Made by a program: the position numbers and the translations under genes. A stretch of 64,000 nucleotides of DNA from Cellvibrio fontiphilus (GTDB taxonomy: Bacteria; Pseudomonadota; Gammaproteobacteria; Pseudomonadales; Cellvibrionaceae). The stretch lies in assembly GCF_035317345.1 (NCBI RefSeq), contig NZ_JAYKTU010000001.1. One strand, 5' to 3'. The notes beneath the pieces are model-generated. The model ran no database searches. It was given only the letters and a program-made list of their open reading frames with translations, and had not been told where the DNA came from. Positions 34,948 through 41,754 of this stretch are shown one piece after another (within the stretch, counting starts at the first letter, position 1; every line of letters begins with the position of its first letter).

Positions 34948-35553
34948 ATGCAAAAAATTGTTTTAGCCAGCGGTAATGCCAGCAAGTTGCGCGAGTTCCA
35001 GCAGCTGCTCAGCGGCTGCGGTTTTGCGGTGGTGCCGCAGTCGGATTTTTTTAGCGAGAACGCCGAAGAAACCGGTTTAACCTTTGTGGAAAACGCCATC
35101 ATTAAAGCGCGCTATGCCTGTGAAAAAACTGGCTTGCCCGCGATTGCGGACGATTCCGGTATTGAAGTGGACGCGCTCAATGGTCGCCCTGGTATTTATT
35201 CGGCGCGCTATGCGGGTGAGGGCGCGAAGGATGCCGACAACAATGCCAAATTGCTGCAGGAATTAATGGGTGTTCCCACAGAAAAACGCACCGCGCGCTA
35301 TCATGCAGTGCTGGCATTTATGCGTCACGCGCAAGACCCAACCCCGATTTTATGTCACGGTGTTTGGGAGGGAGTAATTCTGGACGCACCGCGCGGTGAT
35401 GGCGGATTTGGTTACGATCCGCTGTTTTTTGTACCCAGCCATAACTGCGCTTCGGCCGAGTTGGATAAAACCGAAAAAAATCGCATCAGTCATCGCGGCA
35501 AAGCCATGCAAGAGTTGCTACAAAAATTATCGGCGTTAATAGGTGCACAATAA
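34948..35553 (+). CDS. rdgB: RdgB, XTP/dITP pyrophosphatase
   Basis: This 201-residue enzyme cleans non-canonical purine nucleotides (ITP, XTP and deoxy forms) from the pool. It begins QKIVLASGNASKLREF, the substrate-binding start of the family. Later motifs are ENAIIKARYACEKTGLPAIADDSGIEVDAL near residues 41-70, YSARYAGEGA, and DGGFGYDPLFFVP near residues 150-162. I use the ATG at 34948, 7 bases after AGGA; the ATG one codon earlier is possible. HemW follows after one base. Confidence 0.95.
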   Translation: MQKIVLASGNASKLREFQQLLSGCGFAVVPQSDFFSENAEETGLTFVENAIIKARYACEKTGLPAIADDSGIEVDALNGRPGIYSARYAGEGAKDADNNAKLLQELMGVPTEKRTARYHAVLAFMRHAQDPTPILCHGVWEGVILDAPRGDGGFGYDPLFFVPSHNCASAELDKTEKNRISHRGKAMQELLQKLSALIGAQ

Positions 35554-35554
35554 T

Positions 35555-36748
35555 ATGTCGCTGCAATTACCGCCACTCGCACTTTATGTTCATGTGCCCT
35601 GGTGTATTCGCAAATGTCCCTATTGTGATTTCAATTCCCATCAAGCCAATAACGATATTCCTGAAGCCGAGTACATCAATGCACTGCGTCAGGATTTGCA
35701 GCAGGATCAATCTCTCGCACAAGGCCGCAAACTCAGCAGTATATTTTTTGGTGGCGGCACACCGAGTATGTTGTCGGCGCAAGCAATCGCGCAGATTTTA
35801 AAAGATGCAGAAAGTATTATCGGTTTTGAAACGGATATTGAAATTACCCTGGAGGCAAACCCCGGTACATTTGAGCAGGAAAAATTTGCCGGTTTTCGCG
35901 CAGCGGGGGTCAATCGTTTATCGATTGGTATTCAAAGTTTTAACGATCAGCAATTAAAACTACTTGGCCGTGTGCACGGGCGCGTTGAAGCATTGCGTGC
36001 GGTGGATGTTGCGCGCAGCGCGGGTTTTGACAATATCAATCTGGATTTAATGCACGGTTTACCGGAGCAATCGGTTGACGATGCCAGGGCCGATTTGCAA
36101 CAGGCGATTGAGCTCGCGCCGGAGCATCTCTCCTGGTATCAATTAACCATCGAACAAAACACCGCATTTTATTCCGCACCGCCGGTATTGCCGGAGGAAG
36201 AAATTCTGGCCGATATTCAGGACGCCGGTATTGAATTACTCGCCGCAGCCGGTTACGCGCAGTATGAAATTTCTGCCTACGCCCGTGCACAAAAACGCGC
36301 GCGCCACAATATGAATTATTGGCAGTTTGGCGATTACCTTGGTGTCGGCGCCGGCGCACACGGTAAAATCAGTTTTCCCGATGAAGATAAAATTCTGCGC
36401 TTATGGAAGACCCGTTTGCCCAAGCATTATTTGGAGGCGGCGGCATCACAAAAAATTTCCACCAATCTCGGCGGCCATCAGAATGGTTTTGGCGCTGGCA
36501 GCGATTTATTATTGCCTGAGGCGCTGCCGCTGGAATTTATGATGAATGCCTTGCGTTTGAGCGATGGCGTGCCGCAAGAGTTTTTTAGTGCGCGTACCGG
36601 GATTGATTGGCAAGCGGTTGAACCCATTTGGCAAAGGCTTAGCCAACAAGGTTTGGTAGAAACTGCTCAGGGAATTATCCGCCCAACGGCGTTGGGGCGA
36701 CGGTTTTTGAATCGCGTGTTACAAGCATTTATGCAAGAAAACCCCTAA
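35555..36748 (+). CDS. hemW: HemW, radical-SAM heme chaperone-like protein
   Basis: This protein of about 397 residues is a radical-SAM protein. The start ALYVHVPWCIRKCPYCDFNSH holds the Cys-x3-Cys-x2-Cys cluster motif. IFFGGGTPSML, ITLEANPGTFE and GVNRLSIGIQSFN follow, and a NYWQFGDYLGVGAGAHG segment near residues 256-272. It is the HemW type (formerly called HemN-like), lacking the extra N-terminal cysteine context of true coproporphyrinogen dehydrogenase HemN. HemW hands heme to respiratory enzymes. The ATG at 35555 gives the normal N-terminus; an in-frame GTG at 35543 lies inside rdgB. Confidence 0.94.
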   Translation: MSLQLPPLALYVHVPWCIRKCPYCDFNSHQANNDIPEAEYINALRQDLQQDQSLAQGRKLSSIFFGGGTPSMLSAQAIAQILKDAESIIGFETDIEITLEANPGTFEQEKFAGFRAAGVNRLSIGIQSFNDQQLKLLGRVHGRVEALRAVDVARSAGFDNINLDLMHGLPEQSVDDARADLQQAIELAPEHLSWYQLTIEQNTAFYSAPPVLPEEEILADIQDAGIELLAAAGYAQYEISAYARAQKRARHNMNYWQFGDYLGVGAGAHGKISFPDEDKILRLWKTRLPKHYLEAAASQKISTNLGGHQNGFGAGSDLLLPEALPLEFMMNALRLSDGVPQEFFSARTGIDWQAVEPIWQRLSQQGLVETAQGIIRPTALGRRFLNRVLQAFMQENP

Positions 36749-36800
36749 ATCCAAGCCCCGGTGCACGAGCCGGAGCTTGCGATTTAAACAGTTGCGATAC

Positions 36801-37112
36801 TCAGGGCACGGTCACCAGGGTTTTATCCTGCAGTTTTAACTCCACCCACACCAGTTTGGTTTGCTCTTGCATGTTCTCGCCCCGCGCTTTGAGGCAGCGG
36901 AAAATTTTGCTTTCATGCTCTACCACGGCGCCCAGTGAGTAGCCCTGCTTTTTATGGATACATAATTTGCCTTCATCCGCTTGTTGCCGTGTTGCGGCGG
37001 GGTTCAGGCCGTGGTGTTCGTGGCCCTCATGGCCGGCATGATCGCTGTGGGAAAAAACAGCATTCGCAAACAAAAGGCTGCTGACCAGCAAACCAGTTTT
37101 TATCCTCTTCAT
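36801..37112 (-). CDS. small exported His-rich protein
   Basis: This protein of about 103 residues begins MKRIKTGLLVSSLLFANAVFS, a signal peptide. It is followed by a histidine-rich stretch HSDHAGHEGHEHHG (8 His in 14 residues in total), then a basic and a short C-terminal part with two cysteines (LCIHKKQ and FRCLKARG). I start at the ATG at 37110-37112; a TTG seven codons upstream is in frame but has no signal-like residues. The His cluster points to metal binding (zinc, copper or nickel) in the periplasm, an inference. It is transcribed against hemW and has no obvious operon partner. Confidence 0.7.
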   Translation of the reverse strand: MKRIKTGLLVSSLLFANAVFSHSDHAGHEGHEHHGLNPAATRQQADEGKLCIHKKQGYSLGAVVEHESKIFRCLKARGENMQEQTKLVWVELKLQDKTLVTVP

Positions 37113-37311
37113 CTCGATTTCACTCTTTTGCAATTGGAAAGGGTTATGGTTTTATTAAATCCCCCAGAGCTGCGTGAGGGTGAATATAAAGCAATCTGGC
37201 TGACTGCGTAATATTGGGTAAAAATTATTGTGCTGAAGCCTGATCGGGGTCATTTTCGTCACCGCCAATTTTTAATAAACGACTACAACAAATCCCCAAA
37301 AAGGAGCGACT

Positions 37312-37725
37312 ATGACCACAACACGCCGAGACTTTATAACCACTACCGCCATCGCCGGTGCTGCCCTGATGGCAGGTGATGCACTTGCCAAACCGGCCGC
37401 AGGAGAAAATGCGATGCCCAAATTGTTACACCACGTTTTTTTCTGGTTAAAAAACCCGGATTCAAAAGAAGATTTGGAGAAATTGATCGCCGGCGTGAAA
37501 TCCCTTGCGGCCATTGAAACGGTGCGCAGCATTCATGTGGGAGTGCCCGCTTCTACCGAAAAGCGCGAGGTGGTAGATAATTCCTACCATGTGTCCGAGC
37601 TACTGGGCTTTGATGATGTAGCCGGTCAAGATGCCTATCAAATTCATTCGCTACACAAAAAGTTTGTGGACGAACACCAGCATCTGTGGAGCAAAGTGGT
37701 AGTGTACGACGCGCTCGCGGTTTGA
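37312..37725 (+). CDS. Tat-exported Dabb (stress-response alpha/beta-barrel) protein
   Basis: This 137-residue protein begins with a twin-arginine signal, TTTRRDFITTTAIAGAALMAG, cleaved probably at about residue 26. The mature domain of about 100 residues has the Dabb ferredoxin-like pattern, with LLHHVFFWLKNPDSKEDLEKLIAGVKSLAAI and VSELLGFDDVAGQDAYQIHSLHKKFVDEH. Dabb proteins often form dimers and some bind small molecules or are stress-induced. Export by Tat suggests folding in the cytoplasm. AAAAGGAG precedes the ATG. A bidirectional terminator follows. Confidence 0.85.
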   Translation: MTTTRRDFITTTAIAGAALMAGDALAKPAAGENAMPKLLHHVFFWLKNPDSKEDLEKLIAGVKSLAAIETVRSIHVGVPASTEKREVVDNSYHVSELLGFDDVAGQDAYQIHSLHKKFVDEHQHLWSKVVVYDALAV

Positions 37726-37749
37726 TTTTTTGGCTAAACGGCAGACAAG

Positions 37750-37785
37750 AAAAAACCCGCTGTGAACAAACACAGCGGGTTTTTT
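37750..37785. terminator. bidirectional terminator between the Dabb gene and crc
   Basis: AAAAAACCCGCTGTG pairs with CACAGCGGGTTTTTT over a 6-base loop, with A-run on one side and T-run on the other. It can end transcription of both converging genes. Confidence 0.9.
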
Positions 37786-37828
37786 CCAAGTGCGATACTG
37801 CAATAGCTGCGTAGATAAAAACGATCAG

Positions 37829-38599
37829 TTACAGCTCGATGTCGTAATCGATAATAACCGGCATATGACTGGAGAACTGCTGGGTTTTATAGATGGTGGC
37901 GTATTCCACTTTACCGCCCAGACTGTTGGAAACCACCTGAAAGTCAGTGCGCCAGCCATCACCGTCACCTTTTTCCCCATTCGGCCACCAGCTGTATTCA
38001 TCGCTGTCTTTGTTGACCTTGCGGAAGGCATCTACGTAGCCAATCTGGTTAAACAATTGGCTCAACCACTGGCGCTCATGGGGCAAAAAGCCCGAGTTGT
38101 GTTGGTTTTCGGCGCTGTTGCTCACATCTTTCGGTGTATGGGCCATTTGCCAGTTGCCACAGAAAATATACTCGCGACGTTTGCGGGTAATTTTGTCCAG
38201 GTGGGCCTGGAAATCGTCAAAGAATTTGATTTTTACTTCCTGCGATTCCAGCTCTGAGCTGGCGCTAGGCGCAAGTAACGAACCAACACTCAGTTGTTCA
38301 AAATCTACCTGCAGGTAGCGGCCTTCCATATCCACACCTGAGGCAAAACCCAATCCGTAAATGAGCGCTTTGGGTTGTTGGCGGGTATAAATTGCAACAC
38401 CGTTGTAGTGTTTGGTGCCTGAATCAAAAAAGTAGGCGTGGTAGCCCTTGAGTTGGAACTCGGGTTTTTCCAGTTCACGCTCAAGTGCGCGCAGATCCTG
38501 CAAGCAGATGAAATCTGCATCCTGATTGGCGAGCCAAGTGTATAGGCCGCGTTGCGCCGCCTGAAAAATGCCATCGACGCTAAGACTGATAACTCTCAT
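37829..38599 (-). CDS. crc: Crc-like catabolite repression protein (degenerate exonuclease III fold)
   Basis: This 256-residue protein has the exonuclease-III/endonuclease fold and, as in Pseudomonas, is divergent from pyrE. The family signs are ADFICLQDLRAL, YHAYFFDS, GVAIYTRQQPKALIYGLGF, REYIFCGNWQMAH and SSHMPVIIDYD. The residues needed for nuclease activity are altered: LQE becomes LQD, the GDxN motif becomes GNWQ, and the SDH of the last motif becomes SSH. Loss of the metal-site residues is a hallmark of Crc, which works with Hfq to repress translation of catabolic mRNAs. Pseudomonas-type Crc function is inferred, as well as binding through Hfq, not seen directly. Confidence 0.85.
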   Translation of the reverse strand: MRVISLSVDGIFQAAQRGLYTWLANQDADFICLQDLRALERELEKPEFQLKGYHAYFFDSGTKHYNGVAIYTRQQPKALIYGLGFASGVDMEGRYLQVDFEQLSVGSLLAPSASSELESQEVKIKFFDDFQAHLDKITRKRREYIFCGNWQMAHTPKDVSNSAENQHNSGFLPHERQWLSQLFNQIGYVDAFRKVNKDSDEYSWWPNGEKGDGDGWRTDFQVVSNSLGGKVEYATIYKTQQFSSHMPVIIDYDIEL

Positions 38600-38736
38600 G
38601 TTAGCCCCTTGATTACGGACTGTGTATCATACCCGAGCTTGGTGTGATTGTGTTACCGCTACGGTTGGGTTTTTTGTGGTAGGTGTTACTATTTTTCACA
38701 TCCTTACATTTGGCTTAAAGGGCTACACCAAATGCG

Positions 38737-38758
38737 GACCCCACTCATGGTTGGGGTC
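38737..38758 (+). promoter_or_regulatory. hairpin in the pyrE leader, possible attenuator
   Basis: GACCCCA pairs with TGGGGTC over an 8-base loop, followed by a T-rich but broken run (TCGTTGTCTTTATTTG). It lies 51 bases before the pyrE start, in a 210-base leader between crc and pyrE. A terminator here could regulate pyrE by attenuation, as in other bacteria, but the T-run is weak. Confidence 0.4.
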
Positions 38759-38809
38759 TCGTTGTCTTTATTTGTAAGTTAAAACTTAGTTCATTGTCGG
38801 ATACTTTGC

Positions 38810-39460
38810 ATGGAAAAATACCAATTTGACTTCATTCAGCTGGCAGTCAAACACCAAGCCCTATGCTTTGGTGAATTTTTGCTCAAGTCCGGGCGCACCA
38901 GCCCCTATTTTTTTAACGCCGGGCGCTTCCAGACCGGTCAGGCATTGGCGGAGTTAGGTCGTTACTATGCGGCGGCGGTCACGGCATCCGGCGTGGATTT
39001 CGATATAGTTTTCGGCCCAGCTTATAAAGGAATACCGCTGGCGGCCACCACAGCAATTGCCCTGGCGGATCAACACGGGCGCGATTTGCCCTACTGCTAC
39101 AATCGCAAAGAAGCCAAGGATCACGGTGAAGGTGGCACTCTGGTAGGAGCGCCTTTGCAGGGAAAAGTTCTGATTGTGGATGACGTGATTACTGCCGGTA
39201 CAGCGGTGCGCGAAGTCATGACTATTATTAATGCAGCGGGCGCCAAGCCGGCCGCAGTATTGATCGGTTTGAATCGTCAGGAAAAGGGCCGTGGCGAGCT
39301 TTCGGCGATCCAGGAAGTGGAGCAGACCTTTGGGATTCCGGTCATCAGTATTATCAATTTGAATCACATTATCGACTATCTGCAAGGGCAGGCGGGGCAA
39401 GAGGCGATGGTGGAAAAAATCAAAACTTACCGTGCAACCTACGGTGTGGATCTGGCGTGA
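38810..39460 (+). CDS. pyrE: orotate phosphoribosyltransferase
   Basis: This 216-residue cytoplasmic enzyme converts orotate and PRPP to OMP in pyrimidine synthesis. Landmarks: CFGEFLLKSGRTSPYFFNAG near residues 22-41, IVFGPAYKGIPLAA near residues 66-79, YNRKEAKDHGEGG near residues 98-110, and the PRPP motif VLIVDDVITAGTA near residues 123-135. Length is typical of the gammaproteobacterial group. Crc lies upstream on the other strand. Confidence 0.97.
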   Translation: MEKYQFDFIQLAVKHQALCFGEFLLKSGRTSPYFFNAGRFQTGQALAELGRYYAAAVTASGVDFDIVFGPAYKGIPLAATTAIALADQHGRDLPYCYNRKEAKDHGEGGTLVGAPLQGKVLIVDDVITAGTAVREVMTIINAAGAKPAAVLIGLNRQEKGRGELSAIQEVEQTFGIPVISIINLNHIIDYLQGQAGQEAMVEKIKTYRATYGVDLA

Positions 39461-39504
39461 TCCACCTGCAAATGTCGGTAGGGCTAACAAGGTGAAAAGT
39501 GCAG

Positions 39505-40107
39505 ATGCGTAAGCTGTTGGTGGTTTTTGCGATTGGATTGATGTTTGCGCAGGGGGTTGCGGCACAGGCTAACAAGCCGGGCAAGGTAATTTATCGCTAC
39601 AAAAACAGCGAGGGTGTCACTGTCATGGACAGCAACATTCCCGCTGAGTTTGTCAGTAAGGGTTATGAGATTATCAGTATTACCGGCAAGGTCATTGAGG
39701 TAGTTCCGCCTGCGCCCGCTGCCGACTTGGCCGCAAAAGCACAGCAAGAAAAAGCCTCGCGTGAACAGCGCGAGCGCGAAGACATACAGTTGCGTCGCAG
39801 CTACAGCAATGTGGCTGATATTGATGCGGCCAGAGCGCGCAATCTGGAAAGCTTGCGCGGGAACATTAAAATTTTGGAAGCCAATTTAGCCTCGGCCAAC
39901 AAACGCCTGCAGGATTACCAGTCACAGGCCGCTGCAATCGAACGCAGTGGTCGCCAGTTACCCGAGGACTTACTGAAAAGTATCAGCAACCTCACGCAGG
40001 AAGAAAAAGATATCCAGCTGCAGATCCAGCAGCGCGAGCAGGAATATAACGATGTCTCGCAGAAATTTGAGGATGACCGCAAACGTTTTATTGAAATCAC
40101 TCAATAA
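39505..40107 (+). CDS. exported DUF4124-type protein with coiled coil
   Basis: This protein of about 200 residues has a signal peptide (MRKLLVVFAIGLMFAQGVAA|QANK), then a short beta segment KVIYRYKNSEGVTVMDSNIPAEFV that resembles the DUF4124 domain. A long, charged coiled coil fills residues 85-200 (repeated E, K, Q with Leu/Ile heptads, such as LRGNIKILEANLASANKRLQDY). I use the ATG at 39505; a GTG two codons earlier (39499) is also possible, closer to AAGGTG. The function is unknown; periplasmic location is expected. Confidence 0.75.
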   Translation: MRKLLVVFAIGLMFAQGVAAQANKPGKVIYRYKNSEGVTVMDSNIPAEFVSKGYEIISITGKVIEVVPPAPAADLAAKAQQEKASREQREREDIQLRRSYSNVADIDAARARNLESLRGNIKILEANLASANKRLQDYQSQAAAIERSGRQLPEDLLKSISNLTQEEKDIQLQIQQREQEYNDVSQKFEDDRKRFIEITQ

Positions 40108-40115
40108 AACCGCAT

Positions 40116-40143
40116 AAAAAAACCGGCAAGTGCCGGTTTTTTT
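40116..40143. terminator. bidirectional terminator between the DUF4124 gene and slmA
   Basis: AACCGGCA pairs with TGCCGGTT over a 2-base spacer (with the stem opening to a 4-base loop), flanked by A-run and T-run. Its end runs into the stop codon of slmA on the minus strand, serving both converging genes. Confidence 0.85.
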
Positions 40144-40753
40144 ATGCCTGTACTTCACTGGCGATTAAAAATCCCTGGGCGATTAATTGCCATTGTTCCG
40201 GCCAGTGATCGGTAGGGCGGCGACGGAACCCGGTGCGTACAAATTCAGCAATACGACCATCCACCAATGCGATCAATAAATTAGCCGCAGCAACTATGGG
40301 CAATTGAGGATGAACACCCTCACGCAGTTCAGCTTCGCGCAGGATTTGTTTGAGCTGGGTTTCTATACGATCAAAAAATTGCTCGATGCGCGTGCGCAGG
40401 CGTTCGGTTTCACCGGTGAGTGCATCGCCGGTTAACAGGCGGGATAAACCCGGGTTGCGCTCGGCAAAGGTAAGCAACAGGGTGAGAATTTTTTCGCAGC
40501 GTTTGAGGGTGGATTTTTCCTCCGCCAAAATCAGCGTAATGCGCGAAAAAATAGTTTCTTCAATAAATTCAATTAATCCCTCAAACATTTTTGACTTGCT
40601 GGGAAAGTGGCGATAAAGCGCCGCTTCCGATACACCCACATCCCGGGCCAGCGCCGCTGTGGTGATGCGCTCGCCTGGGCTGGCTTCCAGCATCGCCGCG
40701 AGACACTCCAGAATTTGCTGGCGGCGTGGCGTTTTGTTGGTGGTGCTAGTCAT
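40142..40753 (-). CDS. slmA: SlmA nucleoid occlusion factor (TetR family)
   Basis: This protein of about 203 residues is a TetR-fold DNA-binding protein. The HTH is ITTAALARDVGVSEAALYRHFPSKSKMFEGL near residues 31-61, identical in pattern to SlmA, as are FIEETIFSRITLILAEE, FAERNPGLSRLLTGDAL and the FDRIETQLKQILREAELR helix. SlmA binds chromosomal sites and blocks FtsZ assembly over the nucleoid. The ATG at 40751-40753 has GGAGG seven bases before it. Its position next to argB fits the known neighbourhood. A role as an ordinary repressor is less likely. Confidence 0.9.
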   Translation of the reverse strand: MTSTTNKTPRRQQILECLAAMLEASPGERITTAALARDVGVSEAALYRHFPSKSKMFEGLIEFIEETIFSRITLILAEEKSTLKRCEKILTLLLTFAERNPGLSRLLTGDALTGETERLRTRIEQFFDRIETQLKQILREAELREGVHPQLPIVAAANLLIALVDGRIAEFVRTGFRRRPTDHWPEQWQLIAQGFLIASEVQA

Positions 40754-40806
40754 AATTGCCTCCATTCAAAAAGCGGCAGTCGTTGGGCTGCCGCTGCAAT
40801 AGGCCA

Positions 40807-41712
40807 TCAGTTTTTGCTTTTATTGGTGATCAAGGTGCCTACACCGGCATCGGTAAAAATCTCCAAAAGCACGGCGTGATTTACGCGGCCATCCACAATA
40901 TGCGCGCTGGTCACGCCACCTTTTACGGCATCCAACGCACAGGCGATTTTGGGCAGCATACCGCCGTAAATAGTGCCGTCGGCAATTAAACCATCGACTT
41001 GTTCGGTGGAGAGGCCGGTGAGTACATTGCCTTGTTTGTCCTGCAGGCCAGAAACGTTGGTGAGCAGCATCAATTTTTCAGCGCGCAAAAACTCGGCGAT
41101 TTTTCCGGCGACCAAATCGGCATTGATATTATAAGAGGCGCCGTCTTCACCTACGCCAATCGGGGCAATCACCGGGATAAAATCGCTGTTAATCAGCATG
41201 TCGATCACTGAGGTATTCACATTTTCCACTTCGCCCACATGGCCAATATCCAAAATTTCCGGTGCCAGCATCTCAGGTGTTTTGTGGGTGACGGTGAGTT
41301 TTTTAGCGCGAATTAATTGGCCGTCTTTTCCGGTTAAACCAATTGCCTGACCGCCGTTGCGGTTAATCAGGCTCACGATTTGTTTGTTCACTGTGCCGCC
41401 CAACACCATTTCCACTACGTCCATCGTGGCGCTATCGGTCACGCGCATACCGTTGATGAATTCGGATTTGATATTGAGTTTTTCCAGCAGGCTGCCGATT
41501 TGTGGGCCACCGCCGTGTACGACCACCGGATTCATGCCTACTAATTTCATCAGCACTATGTCGCGCGCAAAACTGTTTTGCAGTTCTTCGCCTTCCATGG
41601 CGTTGCCGCCAAATTTCACTACCACGGTTTTGCCGGTAAAGCGCTGGATATAGGGCAGGGCTTCAGTTAATACGTTGGCGATATTCATCGCTGATTCGCG
41701 GTTCAAAGACAT
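40807..41712 (-). CDS. argB: acetylglutamate kinase
   Basis: This 301-residue enzyme phosphorylates N-acetylglutamate in arginine synthesis. Motifs: VVVKFGGNAMEG near residues 29-40, VVHGGGPQIGSLLEKLNI near residues 63-80, NGMRVTDSATMDVVEMVLGGTVNK near residues 87-110, and a C-terminal GGMLPKIACALDAVKGGVTSAHIVDGR. The N-terminal helix ahead of the kinase core is typical of the arginine-inhibited hexameric type. It lies between algC and slmA on the same strand. Confidence 0.96.
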   Translation of the reverse strand: MSLNRESAMNIANVLTEALPYIQRFTGKTVVVKFGGNAMEGEELQNSFARDIVLMKLVGMNPVVVHGGGPQIGSLLEKLNIKSEFINGMRVTDSATMDVVEMVLGGTVNKQIVSLINRNGGQAIGLTGKDGQLIRAKKLTVTHKTPEMLAPEILDIGHVGEVENVNTSVIDMLINSDFIPVIAPIGVGEDGASYNINADLVAGKIAEFLRAEKLMLLTNVSGLQDKQGNVLTGLSTEQVDGLIADGTIYGGMLPKIACALDAVKGGVTSAHIVDGRVNHAVLLEIFTDAGVGTLITNKSKN

Positions 41713-41754
41713 AAGTCAAATATCCTGTAAGTCAATCATTTGAAAAGAAACGGA

